NCBI GenBank assembly: GCA_937863225.1
Contig: CALMEI010000068.1
Span: 1 to 60,665 of the forward strand
Length of the DNA stretch: 60,665 nt
Origin: an uncultured Polaromonas sp.
GTDB taxonomy: Bacteria; Pseudomonadota; Gammaproteobacteria; Burkholderiales; Burkholderiaceae_C
Reading direction: 5' to 3'
A program made the translations under genes and the position numbers. This document shows, in pieces, positions 52,480-60,665 of the stretch (position 1 is the first letter of the stretch; each line of letters starts with the position of its first letter). The notes under the pieces are model-generated. The model worked only from the letters and a program-made list of their open reading frames with translations, had not been told where the DNA came from and did not search any database.

Positions 52480-53346
52480 TTAATGCATTGATTTAATCCA
52501 TGCCTCTGTGCGTTCCCACAATTCTCGTGCCAGTTCTTTGTCTTGCGCCAGATTAGAAACTTCTTTGGTTTTGCACTGGTCGTAATACAAACCTGTCTCA
52601 AATGCCACAGCGGGCGATGTGGCGCAATACAGCGAGGTTTGCGCGCCCTGCTCTGGCGTGATCATGTTGCGTTTGATCCATGAACGAAACGGCCAAGGCA
52701 CAGCGCGCCAAACATCGGTAGCGACCACGCCGGGGTGCAAAGCGTAGGTTGTCACGCCGGTTCCTTGCAGCCTGCGCGCCAGCTCTGCGCTGAACAACAC
52801 GTTGGCGAATTTAGAGGTGCAGTATTCGGGATAACCTGACAGAGAACGTCCTTTACGACGCAAGGCCGGCCAATCAAAGGCTTTGGCTTTGTAGTGCGCA
52901 CGGCTTGCCACCGTCACAATGCGAGCTGGTGCACTGGCTTGCAGTGTCGGCAGCAACAGTTGCGTGAACAGAAAAGTGCCAACATGGTTGACACCAAACG
53001 TTATTTCAAACCCTTCATGCGTCAACCCTTTGGCGCCTGCCAGACCAGCGTTATTGATCAAAATATGCAATGGCAATTTCAATGCCAAAAACGCATCGGC
53101 ACAGGCACGGATGGAAGCAAAATTGCTGAGTTCCAGCGGGATGAAATCAATTTTGCTGTTGGGCGCTATCGCTCGGATTTCATCCAACACGGGCTGTGTG
53201 CGCTCCAAATTGCGGCCAGTGATAACGACGTGAGCACCACGCTTTGCCAGTTCAAGTGCTGTCACGCGCCCAATGCCCGTGTTGGCTCCTGTAACCAACG
53301 CAACTTGGCCTTGCAAATCGTGCGCCAATTTAAACTTCGCCGCCAA
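52480..53346 (-). CDS. SDR family oxidoreductase (retinol-dehydrogenase-like)
   Basis: A 288-residue classical SDR: cofactor motif TGANTGIGR near the N-terminus, INNAG, the catalytic Ser in VTVASRAH and the Tyr-Lys pair in YCTSKFAN. The N-terminal 15 residues precede the Rossmann fold as in retinol dehydrogenase/WWOX-like bacterial SDRs. There is no ATG before the cofactor motif; the best start is a TTG inside the end of the SRPBCC gene (17-bp overlap). Substrate unknown. It follows the SRPBCC gene and is probably translated with it. Confidence 0.88.
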   Translation of the reverse strand: MAAKFKLAHDLQGQVALVTGANTGIGRVTALELAKRGAHVVITGRNLERTQPVLDEIRAIAPNSKIDFIPLELSNFASIRACADAFLALKLPLHILINNAGLAGAKGLTHEGFEITFGVNHVGTFLFTQLLLPTLQASAPARIVTVASRAHYKAKAFDWPALRRKGRSLSGYPEYCTSKFANVLFSAELARRLQGTGVTTYALHPGVVATDVWRAVPWPFRSWIKRNMITPEQGAQTSLYCATSPAVAFETGLYYDQCKTKEVSNLAQDKELARELWERTEAWIKSMH

Positions 53347-53800
53347 ATTTTTTGATTAAATTATTGATGTACTTGTCAACCAGCTTTTCAAATTCACTTT
53401 CAACAATCGGCGCCACCACCATTTTCATTAACGCTGGTAATGGCACATCAACTGTGCCATTCAGATTGAGGGTGATGCCGGTTGACGTTTTGTTATCGGT
53501 GATTTTCCAATTGCCCGCCACTTGTGCATTACCGACACCTTTAACGGGTGTCCACACCACCGTCCCTTTGGCTTTGTTGCTCACGTACTTGCTGGCGTAT
53601 ATGGTTTGAATATTGACTTTATCTGTCCCCACTTTGGCCATTTCCCATTGGTAGGCACCACCACCCAAGTCGGTGAGTTTGTCGAGTTTGGGGAAATGGC
53701 TGGCTGATGTCGGTACATCTGACAAAACGTCAAATACATCCGCCGCTTTGGCTTTGACGTTGAGTTCGTAAGCAAGATCAATCGCGACGGTAATGGCCAT
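53330..53800 (-). CDS. SRPBCC (START-like) family protein
   Basis: A 156-residue protein with the Bet v1-like START fold: YELNVKAKAADVFDVLSDVPTSASHFPKLDKL, then VVWTPVKGVGNAQVAGNWKITD and a C-terminal amphipathic helix (MKMVVAPIVESEFEKLVDKYINNLIKKFG). It resembles CoxG/polyketide-cyclase-like proteins that bind lipids or hydrophobic ligands. It overlaps the SDR gene, suggesting a shared pathway with a hydrophobic substrate. No specific ligand can be named. Confidence 0.85.
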   Translation of the reverse strand: MAITVAIDLAYELNVKAKAADVFDVLSDVPTSASHFPKLDKLTDLGGGAYQWEMAKVGTDKVNIQTIYASKYVSNKAKGTVVWTPVKGVGNAQVAGNWKITDNKTSTGITLNLNGTVDVPLPALMKMVVAPIVESEFEKLVDKYINNLIKKFGGEV

Positions 53801-53841
53801 GTATAGCTCCTAGTAAGATGGGTATATAGGTGAGTTGATGA

Positions 53842-54615
53842 TTAGGACTTCATCATACTTCGCACCACCAAGAGTGGCAACCTTAGCAAAAACCCTATAA
53901 ATAATCGCGTGTGCATCCAAGTCAGCAAAACGTTGTCGCGCAAATAACGAAAGTGGGACACACCGCCTTCCCCTGCGCTGATGTACCGTACAGGGGCAGC
54001 CACGTTAATGGGCTTCACACCTTGCCAGCACAAACGCACCACAGCTTCAGGGTCAAAATCAAAATGACGCATCCACGGTTGGTACCGCATGACTTTTTGC
54101 AATGGTGCAATGGGGTATACGCGCATGCCAAACAATGAGTCGCCAATGCCAGCCCACAAGGTTTCTAAATTCGCCCACCAATTCGACACTTCTCTGCCCT
54201 TCACTCGCAAACTGGGCGCACTGGCATCAAACACAGGCTTGCCCAGCACCATCGCATTCGGCTGTGCAATTGACGCTTGCATGAATGCGGGTATGTAATT
54301 GGCTGGGTGTTGACCGTCAGAATCCATGGTCAAAGCATGTGTAAAACCGACTTCTGCAGCCAGAGTAATGCCGTGCAACACGGCTGCCCCTTTTCCTTGG
54401 TTATGCGGCAATTCAATGACGCGCAAACCAGCGTCGCTCTCGGCCATTTCGTTTAATGCAGCTGGTGTGCCATCGGTACTGCCATCAATCACCACCCAAA
54501 CGGGGTTCCAGTATTGCCGTGCGGCTCGCACCGTTTCGTACACCAATGCGCCAGGGTTATAACTGGGAATGATGACCAAGTGCGTATTGGAAATGTGGTG
54601 TTGGCTACTTTGCAT
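53842..54615 (-). CDS. Family 2 glycosyltransferase
   Basis: About 257 residues from the ATG that overlaps the acyltransferase 3' end by 11 bp. GT-A fold: LVIIPSYNPG, VVIDGSTDGT, LPHNQGKGAAVLHGI and the DxD motif LTMDSDGQHP, like dolichyl-phosphate-mannose synthase relatives; a hydrophobic C-terminus (RLFIGFLLRLPLLVV) suggests membrane attachment. The trio with an acyltransferase and a halogenase-like flavoprotein matches accessory genes of aryl polyene/xanthomonadin clusters, where a GT2 helps decorate the pigment head group. Here the core polyketide genes are absent from view. Confidence 0.88.
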   Translation of the reverse strand: MQSSQHHISNTHLVIIPSYNPGALVYETVRAARQYWNPVWVVIDGSTDGTPAALNEMAESDAGLRVIELPHNQGKGAAVLHGITLAAEVGFTHALTMDSDGQHPANYIPAFMQASIAQPNAMVLGKPVFDASAPSLRVKGREVSNWWANLETLWAGIGDSLFGMRVYPIAPLQKVMRYQPWMRHFDFDPEAVVRLCWQGVKPINVAAPVRYISAGEGGVSHFRYLRDNVLLTWMHTRLFIGFLLRLPLLVVRSMMKS

Positions 54616-55387
54616 TGTTCTTCCCCAACGAGCCAATGGGATGAAAAGCAGAGCCTTTGACCAATTCATTGGCAAAGTAATCATGCAGTTCAGTCATGAA
54701 TGCTTGTGTGTTTGTAGGAGGATCAAATCGTTTGCCCAATCGTATCCGGTAGGCAATGGGCATGGGCGCTTTTTTGAATAAAGGCCAACCTTTACGCAAA
54801 TATTGCGAATCGGTTTCTATCAATACCGTTTGCACAGGTACTTGGCCTTTGTTGGCAATGATGCCGATGCTGCCGCTAAATACATTGACGGGGTCTTGAG
54901 TGGTGCGCGTGCCTTCTGGGAACAACAGCAAATGACTGCCATTTTGAAAATCCTCTACAGCACTGTGCATCATGCCACGCAGAGGTTCACTGCCTATGTA
55001 GCGTGCCAAACGTGAACCTGCGCCTAAAAAAATATTGCGTTTCAAACTGGTTTTCATCACGCAGGCGACATTGGGTAAACGCGATATGACCATCACCGCA
55101 TCCAAAATGCAAGGGTGATTCGGCGCGATGATCATAGGTCCTTCGCCGCGCAATGCATCCAAGGCCGAAATATCAAAATGCACACGTTGCGATGCACTCA
55201 GGCTTTTGATGTACAAATTAAAAGCCGCCATGATGACCCAGCGGCCCAAAGGCCTGGCCCATTTGTCCGGTAGTACTGGGTTCAGCACCATGGCAAATGG
55301 TGTCCAAGCCAAACACAACACACCCAACCATGCCAGCCCCAAGTACAGAACGACATAGTCATAAACAGCGACCAGTTTGCGCATCAC
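54605..55387 (-). CDS. Lysophospholipid acyltransferase family protein
   Basis: A 260-residue PlsC-like acyltransferase with an N-terminal membrane helix (YVVLYLGLAWLGVLCLAWTPF). The catalytic H-x4-D is NHPCILDA, the glycerol-phosphate-binding block LLFPEGTRT. It transfers a fatty acyl group to a hydroxyl on a lipid or pigment precursor at the inner membrane. It sits between the GT2 and the halogenase-like gene (26 bp), all leftward. In aryl polyene clusters an acyltransferase of this type attaches the polyene to a membrane lipid; a general phospholipid role is also possible. Confidence 0.9.
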   Translation of the reverse strand: MMRKLVAVYDYVVLYLGLAWLGVLCLAWTPFAMVLNPVLPDKWARPLGRWVIMAAFNLYIKSLSASQRVHFDISALDALRGEGPMIIAPNHPCILDAVMVISRLPNVACVMKTSLKRNIFLGAGSRLARYIGSEPLRGMMHSAVEDFQNGSHLLLFPEGTRTTQDPVNVFSGSIGIIANKGQVPVQTVLIETDSQYLRKGWPLFKKAPMPIAYRIRLGKRFDPPTNTQAFMTELHDYFANELVKGSAFHPIGSLGKNNAK

Positions 55388-55413
55388 GTTTGTTTGTGGA
55401 CTGAAGATGTTGT

Positions 55414-56799
55414 TTAAGATGTGAACACGTTGCCATCACTTGGCAATTGGATGTTCTTCTTGCGCATGCGCCAAGCAATGAACGTGCGTTTCAAATTCAG
55501 GATCGACCCCGTGTAATAAATCACTTTCAGCATGAATATGGAGGGTCCTGTCGGTGTTGACCCATACACATCACCAGCCAACACCGACAGCAAAGCCTCT
55601 TTCACCCGGAATGGGTTTGCCGGGTTCATGAACAAATCGCGCATGGTGGGATTGGTCACACGATAGATAAACCAAGAAAATATTTTGGGACCTAACCGTG
55701 CCCTTTCATCATATTTTTTCAAAGCCAACGCAGATTTCGCAGGGTGGCGTAAACAGGTATCAACGGCCTCGGCACCATCAAAGGCATTTTGCATCGCCAG
55801 CATCACCCCCGATGAAAAAACAGGGTCGATGAACGCAAATGCATCACCCAACATCAAATAACTGTCGCCGTGGTTACGCTCGCACAAATACGAGAAATTA
55901 CCGGTCGCTTCAGCATTGGTTTCCATTTTGGCGTTTTCCAAACGCTTGGCCAAACGCGGACACATTGCAATGGTGTCTTTGAAAAATGTTTCTAACGATC
56001 GTTGCCCGCGTGTTTTCAGGTAATACGGCCATGTCACTGCACCGATACTGGTTAAACCGTCTGACAAAGGGATGTACCAAAACCAGCCATGGTCAAACCA
56101 AAAAATAGTGATGTCACCAGCTTGTTTGCCTTCTAGCCTGGCTGCGCCTGAAAAATGCGCATAAACCGCTGTGCTGTTGTGTTTTTTATTGCTTTCTTTG
56201 ATTTTGAAACGATTGCCTAAAAACGTATCGCGACCTGATGCATCAATGACAAAACGCGCATTCCAAGTGTCAATTCGTCCATCGTCATGTTTAGCCTGAA
56301 TGCGGGCACCTTTCCCATCTTGCAAGAAAACAACCTCTTGCACTTGGCAACCTTCGATCACATTGGCATTTTTTGCGGCCGCGTTGCGAATCAAGATTTC
56401 ATCAAAATCTGCTCGTTTGACTTGGTAAGACATGGGCATGGATTTATCCCAAGCATCAGCAAATTCGATTGACTGCTCATGCTCATGCACGGGTGAAACA
56501 AATTGTGCACCCCATTTTTCCATGCCAATGGCTTTGACTTTGTCAGCGACCCCTAATTTTTCAAGCAAAGGTAAATTAGCTGGGAGCAGTGATTCACCAA
56601 TATGAAAACGTGGATGATGCGCCTTTTCAAGCAAAGTCACTTGATAGCCTCGCTGGGCTAACAAGGTTGCCGCTGTAGACCCAGCAGGCCCACCACCAAT
56701 CACCAATACATCGCATTGCAATGAATTTGTTTCCTGTGCATTCACTGAATTTAGACTACCTTGACTTGTCGGGCTGCCGATGCCGGTGCTGCTGTTCAT
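55414..56799 (-). CDS. FAD-dependent oxidoreductase, tryptophan-halogenase-like
   Basis: A 461-residue flavoprotein. The first 30 residues are a low-complexity Ser/Asn/Gly leader, then VLVIGGGPAGSTAATLLA (FAD), HIGESLLPANLPLLEKLG, the halogenase-type FDHGWFWYIPLSDG and MLGDAFAFIDPVFSSGVMLAM. It is closest in pattern to the halogenase-like monooxygenases of aryl polyene and flexirubin clusters. The FWYIPL stretch replaces the usual W-x-W-x-I-P motif of true tryptophan halogenases, so halogenation cannot be assumed. First gene of a leftward unit with the acyltransferase and GT2. Confidence 0.88.
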   Translation of the reverse strand: MNSSTGIGSPTSQGSLNSVNAQETNSLQCDVLVIGGGPAGSTAATLLAQRGYQVTLLEKAHHPRFHIGESLLPANLPLLEKLGVADKVKAIGMEKWGAQFVSPVHEHEQSIEFADAWDKSMPMSYQVKRADFDEILIRNAAAKNANVIEGCQVQEVVFLQDGKGARIQAKHDDGRIDTWNARFVIDASGRDTFLGNRFKIKESNKKHNSTAVYAHFSGAARLEGKQAGDITIFWFDHGWFWYIPLSDGLTSIGAVTWPYYLKTRGQRSLETFFKDTIAMCPRLAKRLENAKMETNAEATGNFSYLCERNHGDSYLMLGDAFAFIDPVFSSGVMLAMQNAFDGAEAVDTCLRHPAKSALALKKYDERARLGPKIFSWFIYRVTNPTMRDLFMNPANPFRVKEALLSVLAGDVYGSTPTGPSIFMLKVIYYTGSILNLKRTFIAWRMRKKNIQLPSDGNVFTS

Positions 56800-56891
56800 A
56801 ATATCCCTACACCAAATGTTGATAATTGATTTTAGCCCACGTCAGACGAGCAGCAGCCTCACAAGCGGTATACCGTTTGATATAGATTCAG

Positions 56892-59800
56892 TTATTTGGC
56901 AATCAATTCATGCGAGTTGAGCTTTGGAACGGTCTGTTCTTCTGTCATTTTTGCACCAGGCACCGCCTTGCGCGCAAAAATACTGTAAACCGTAGGCACC
57001 ACAAAAATAGTCAGCAAGGTACCCAATGACATACCGCCCACAATCACCCAACCGATTTGAGAACGACTTTCAGCACCGGCACCTGTTGATAAAGCAAGCG
57101 GCAATGCTCCTAAAACCATAGCGCCGGTGGTCATCAAGATGGGGCGTAATCGTTGTGATGAAGCTTTAACCAGTGCATCCAACATCTCCACACCATCATG
57201 CCGCAGTTGATTGGTAAATTCCACAATCAAAATACCGTGCTTGGTGATTAAACCAACCAAGGTAATGAGACCAATTTGTGAGTACACATTCAAAGAACCA
57301 CCTGTGTACTTCAGTGCTAATAAAGCACCCACGATGGACAAGGGTACAGAGAGCAAGATGACAAAAGGGTCGACAAAGCTTTCAAACTGCGCAGCCAATA
57401 CCAAAAAGATAAACAGCAAGGCCAAAACAAATACGATGCCCAAAGAGCCTTGGGCGTTTTTAAATTCACGCAAACTGCCATTCAAATCGGTGGTGTAACC
57501 CGGTTTCAAAACTCTTTTAGCAGTTTCATCTAAAAAAACAAGCGCTTCGCCTTGCGAATAGTTAGGCGCAAGATTGGCCGTGATCGACACCGAACGACGT
57601 TGTCCAAAATGGTTCAAATCGCGTGGTGCAACCGATTCACGCACCTTGACCAAAGACGACAGCGGAATCATGGTCTCATTGCGACCGCGCACAAAAATTT
57701 TATCTATGTCATCGGGGGTGTCACGTCCTGTGGTTTGAGTTTGCACCACCACATCGAATTGATCGGCATCGCGTTTGTAGCGCGTTACATTCCTGCCACC
57801 AAGCATGGTTTCAATCGCTCGGGCTACGACTTCTACACTCACCCCTAAGTCCGCCGCCTTGGCTCTATCCACATCAATTTTTAACTCAGGCTTATTCAAT
57901 CGCAAATCCATATCGGGTGTTAAAAATCCTGGATTTTTAGCAATTTCTTCCATGAACTGTCGGGCAGCAGCACTCAAATTTTGATAACTATCGGAAGTCA
58001 CAATAACATAATTGATGGGTCGTTCCCTAAATCCTTGACCCAGCGAAGGTGGGGTGATTGGGAATGCAGTGATACCAGCCAAGCGCCCAAAGCCAGGTTG
58101 CATTTCTCGCGCCAATTCCAGAGTCGTTTTTTGCCGTTCATTCCAATCGAGTGCGCGGTAAAACACATTCGCTTGCGATACTGTTGGGTTGCCAGCGGTG
58201 ACAAAAATACGGTCGAACTCTTTGTACTTTTCTCCCATTTTTTCGAGCGCACCCACATATTTGGCAGTGTAGTCCAGCGTGGCACCATCGGGTGCATTGA
58301 CCACCGCCAAAATGACGCCCCGGTCTTCCAAAGGTGAAAGTTCACTCTTCATGCTTGGGAAAATTTGATAAATCGTCAGGGCACAAACCACCATCACAGC
58401 TATCACTATCCAACGGGTGTGGAGAAATGTTTTCTTCAACCACTCAGTGAAACCTTTGCGCCCATCTTTTGCGACGTAGCCTGTGCCAACTAACCACCGT
58501 AACCATTTGGCATAACCATTGGTCAAATTGGTCAGTATGCGCTCCATCCCTTTGTCAAACCAATTGGGATTGGGGTTGTGCTTGAGTAACAGCGAACTCA
58601 TCATAGGCGACAATGTCAGAGCCACAAAACCAGACACGACGACAGCACCCGCCAATGCCAGTGCAAACTCCACAAACAACCGACCCGTTCGACCTGGCGT
58701 AAAGGCTAATGGTGCATATACAGCTACCAAGGTCAAAGTCATACTGACAACAGCAAAGCTAACTTCGCGTACACCTTTAATCGAAGCGGAAAAAGGATCC
58801 AAACCTTCTTCGATATGACGGTAAATATTTTCCAACACCACAATCGCATCATCCACAACCAAACCAATGGCCAATACCAAGGCCAGCAATGTGAGCGTAT
58901 TGATGGTAAAGCCTGCCAAGGCCATCATTGCAAATGCGCCAATCAAACTCACGGGGATGGTGATGATAGGGATGATTGAGGCACGCAAGGTTCGTAAGAA
59001 AACAAAAATCACCAAAGCCACCAACACGACAGCTTCAAGAATGGTTTTATAGACATTCGATACTGAACGCTCAATAAACACAGAATTGTCATTGGCCACA
59101 TCAATGGTCATATCTGTCGGCAAATCGGCTTTAAGTTGCGGAATCATCTCACGCACACCCTTGGACAACACCAATGGGTTGGCAGTGGCTTGGCGTATGA
59201 CACCCACCGATATTGCCGATTTACCGTTCAATCGCACAAAGCTACGCACGTCGGCAGCCCCTTCTTGCACACGAGCCACATCTCGTATCTTGATGGGAAA
59301 GCCATTCACTGTCTTGATGGTGATGTCAGAAAACTGCCCTGCTTTTTCTAAGCTGGTTTGGGAAGTGACACTGAATTCTCGTGCGGTTGATTCGATGCGC
59401 CCAGCGGGTATTTCAATGTTGTTACGGCGTATGGCATCTTCAATATCTTGCGTGGTCAGTTTGTATGCTGCAAGCTTATCTGTATCCAGATTCACCTGCA
59501 TGGCATATTTGCGTTCACCAAAAATACGCACATCGGCAGCGCCCGTGACCGTCTGCAAACGTGGTTTCACGATGCGATTGAGTAAATCGTTTATTTCTAA
59601 AGGGGTTTTGGTCTCACTGGTAAATGCCAGCCAAATCACTGGAAAAGCATCTGCCTCGACTTTGGCAACTACAGGTTCATCTATCGCTTGAGGCAATCGA
59701 CTGCGCACTCGTGAAGTGCGATCTCGCACTTCAGCGGCAGCTGTGTCTGCATCTTTTTCCAAACGAAACCGCACACTGATTTGCGCTTGTTCAGCACGAC

Positions 59801-60050
59801 TGACTGAAGTCATCACATCGACGGCATCAATACCGGCTATGGAGTCTTCTAATACCTTGGCAATTTGTGACTCCACCACCTCAGCTGAAGCACCCGGGTA
59901 GCGAACGCTCACTGTAACAACGGGTTCATCAATTTTCGGATATTCACGAACCGAAAGTCGGTTAAAGCTAACCGCACCAATCAGCACTACCATTAAAGAT
60001 AAAACGGTCGCCAAAACTGGACGACGTATGGATGTTTCAGCGAGCTGCAT
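56892..60050 (-). CDS. RND efflux transporter (HAE-1/AcrB-like)
   Basis: A 1052-residue inner-membrane pump from the ATG giving MQLAETSIRRPVLATV; it overlaps the adaptor gene by 14 bp. Twelve membrane helices and two large periplasmic loops. Charged helix-4 motif AIGLVVDDAIVVLENIYRH (the proton-relay aspartates), EVSFAVVSMTLTLVAVYAPLAF, and the C-terminal FVVPTVYSIFARK are family hallmarks. The sequence fits the MexF/MdtBC-like HAE-1 group exporting amphiphilic drugs. The outer-membrane channel gene is not in the window. Regulation is unknown. Confidence 0.95.
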   Translation of the reverse strand: MQLAETSIRRPVLATVLSLMVVLIGAVSFNRLSVREYPKIDEPVVTVSVRYPGASAEVVESQIAKVLEDSIAGIDAVDVMTSVSRAEQAQISVRFRLEKDADTAAAEVRDRTSRVRSRLPQAIDEPVVAKVEADAFPVIWLAFTSETKTPLEINDLLNRIVKPRLQTVTGAADVRIFGERKYAMQVNLDTDKLAAYKLTTQDIEDAIRRNNIEIPAGRIESTAREFSVTSQTSLEKAGQFSDITIKTVNGFPIKIRDVARVQEGAADVRSFVRLNGKSAISVGVIRQATANPLVLSKGVREMIPQLKADLPTDMTIDVANDNSVFIERSVSNVYKTILEAVVLVALVIFVFLRTLRASIIPIITIPVSLIGAFAMMALAGFTINTLTLLALVLAIGLVVDDAIVVLENIYRHIEEGLDPFSASIKGVREVSFAVVSMTLTLVAVYAPLAFTPGRTGRLFVEFALALAGAVVVSGFVALTLSPMMSSLLLKHNPNPNWFDKGMERILTNLTNGYAKWLRWLVGTGYVAKDGRKGFTEWLKKTFLHTRWIVIAVMVVCALTIYQIFPSMKSELSPLEDRGVILAVVNAPDGATLDYTAKYVGALEKMGEKYKEFDRIFVTAGNPTVSQANVFYRALDWNERQKTTLELAREMQPGFGRLAGITAFPITPPSLGQGFRERPINYVIVTSDSYQNLSAAARQFMEEIAKNPGFLTPDMDLRLNKPELKIDVDRAKAADLGVSVEVVARAIETMLGGRNVTRYKRDADQFDVVVQTQTTGRDTPDDIDKIFVRGRNETMIPLSSLVKVRESVAPRDLNHFGQRRSVSITANLAPNYSQGEALVFLDETAKRVLKPGYTTDLNGSLREFKNAQGSLGIVFVLALLFIFLVLAAQFESFVDPFVILLSVPLSIVGALLALKYTGGSLNVYSQIGLITLVGLITKHGILIVEFTNQLRHDGVEMLDALVKASSQRLRPILMTTGAMVLGALPLALSTGAGAESRSQIGWVIVGGMSLGTLLTIFVVPTVYSIFARKAVPGAKMTEEQTVPKLNSHELIAK

Positions 60051-60665
60051 CTGGTTTACCTTTGCCACCTTTAGCAGGATTGCCATCTAAACATGGATTG
60101 GGGCCTGGTGGAATTTTGGCTTTCGACATGGTGCCATTGACCACTTTATCGCTGGGTTTCGCGGAACCAGCTGCTGGAACTGCACTTGCTGTATTTGCTG
60201 CGTTGCCTGCAGTGGCTGGTGGCTGACCTGGTCCGCCACCAGTTTGACTTGCGCCAATTGGTTTACCACCCGCAGCAGTTTTGCCCAGCTCAACCACTTT
60301 CACAGTTGTGCCATCTTTCTGCACACGTTGTTGACCTGCCGTCACCACTTCATCGCCTTCGCTCAAACCCTCCAGTATTTCAACTTTGCCAGGGCGTCTA
60401 ATACCTACTTTAACCTCAACGCGTTGGGTAATTTTGCTGTCTTTTTCAGTGCCGTCTATCAGCTTAATCACAAATTGTTTACCGCCTTGCGGAACAATGG
60501 CTTCTTCTGGAATCACTTTGGCGTTGTCGCGTTCTCCAAAGACGGTATTCACTTTCGCAAACATACCGGGGCGTAATTGTTGCTGCCGGTTATCGATACA
60601 CGCACGCACACTGACTGACCTGCCGTTAGCGTCGACTAAAGGATCAATGGCTTGAATCTCTGCAG
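60037..60665 (-). CDS. RND efflux periplasmic adaptor subunit, partial (C-terminal part)
   Basis: The last 209 residues of a membrane fusion protein, cut by the right edge; the frame is open to the edge. Visible parts: the beta-barrel end (QAIDPLVDANGRSVSVRA, RQQQLRPGMFAKV), the membrane-proximal domain (VIPEEAIVPQGGKQFVI, GIRRPGKVEILEGLSEGDEVVTAGQQRVQKDG), and an unusual tail of about 75 residues rich in Gly, Ala, Pro and Lys. It couples the pump to an outer-membrane channel. The tail is longer than in AcrA/MexE and probably disordered. Translation is coupled to the pump gene. Confidence 0.92.
   Translation of the reverse strand, partial: AEIQAIDPLVDANGRSVSVRACIDNRQQQLRPGMFAKVNTVFGERDNAKVIPEEAIVPQGGKQFVIKLIDGTEKDSKITQRVEVKVGIRRPGKVEILEGLSEGDEVVTAGQQRVQKDGTTVKVVELGKTAAGGKPIGASQTGGGPGQPPATAGNAANTASAVPAAGSAKPSDKVVNGTMSKAKIPPGPNPCLDGNPAKGGKGKPDAAR

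Overview
The window is a chromosomal segment of a betaproteobacterium, most likely order Burkholderiales and close to Comamonadaceae. Pointers are the lolC-lolD-rsmB-DUF4390-ntrY-ntrX operon, the PHB granule protein PhaM, DUF3108, DUF3422 and DUF4149 proteins, a Bug/TctC receptor with TctAB, and a phosphoglycerate-mutase-like gene just upstream of recJ. Base composition is near balanced by eye, low for that family. There are two tRNA genes (Arg-ACG, Phe-GAA), about 60 protein genes, and no insertion sequence, integrase, phage gene or CRISPR array. The taxonomic call is inference; no 16S gene is present.

Layout. 1-1.4 kb: partial TctC receptor, a small CWC protein and an RRM RNA-binding protein. 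1.6-8.1 kb: an ECF sigma factor with a small soluble zinc-type anti-sigma, divergent from a seven-gene rightward run: a DUF2282 peptide precursor (bufferin/GigP type), its DUF692 multinuclear iron oxidase (MNIO), a DUF2063 partner, DoxX, a B12-binding radical SAM protein, a creatininase-family hydrolase and a GIY-YIG-like protein. 8.1-13.6 kb: a VOC protein, an aminotransferase, a LysE exporter and an EamA permease read leftward, facing a MocR-type regulator across a perfect 10-bp inverted repeat. 13.6-15.5 kb: an AT-rich two-gene sugar island (UDP-glucuronate decarboxylase type enzyme and a glycosyltransferase), flanked by two copies of the 3' end of the MocR gene. 15.8-25.5 kb: cis/trans fatty acid isomerase, tRNA-Arg, SDR, EamA permease, hydrolase, DUF3422, TctA, TctB and a spermidine-synthase-like protein. 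25.6-41.7 kb: htpG, envelope proteins, SrkA-like kinase, potassium channel, GMC oxidoreductase, NodIJ-like ABC exporter, cation efflux, FAA hydrolase, MarC, PhaM and tgt. 41.8-52.4 kb: tRNA-Phe, the ntrYX-rsmB-lolDC operon, a lipoprotein, the mutase-like protein and recJ. 52.5-60.7 kb: SDR, SRPBCC protein, an aryl-polyene-like trio (GT2, acyltransferase, flavin halogenase-like enzyme) and an RND efflux pump with its adaptor cut by the right edge.

Three things stand out. First, the ECF-controlled MNIO peptide operon appears to continue into a radical SAM enzyme and a creatininase-family hydrolase, a pairing that recalls mycofactocin maturation. Second, a dispersed repeat of about 50 bp occurs ten times; five copies lie inside genes, in frame and stop-free, and a sixth supplies a protein's C-terminus. 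Third, the sugar island is bracketed by a 58-bp near-identical duplication of the MocR 3' end, so the regulator now carries what looks like an exchanged C-terminus.
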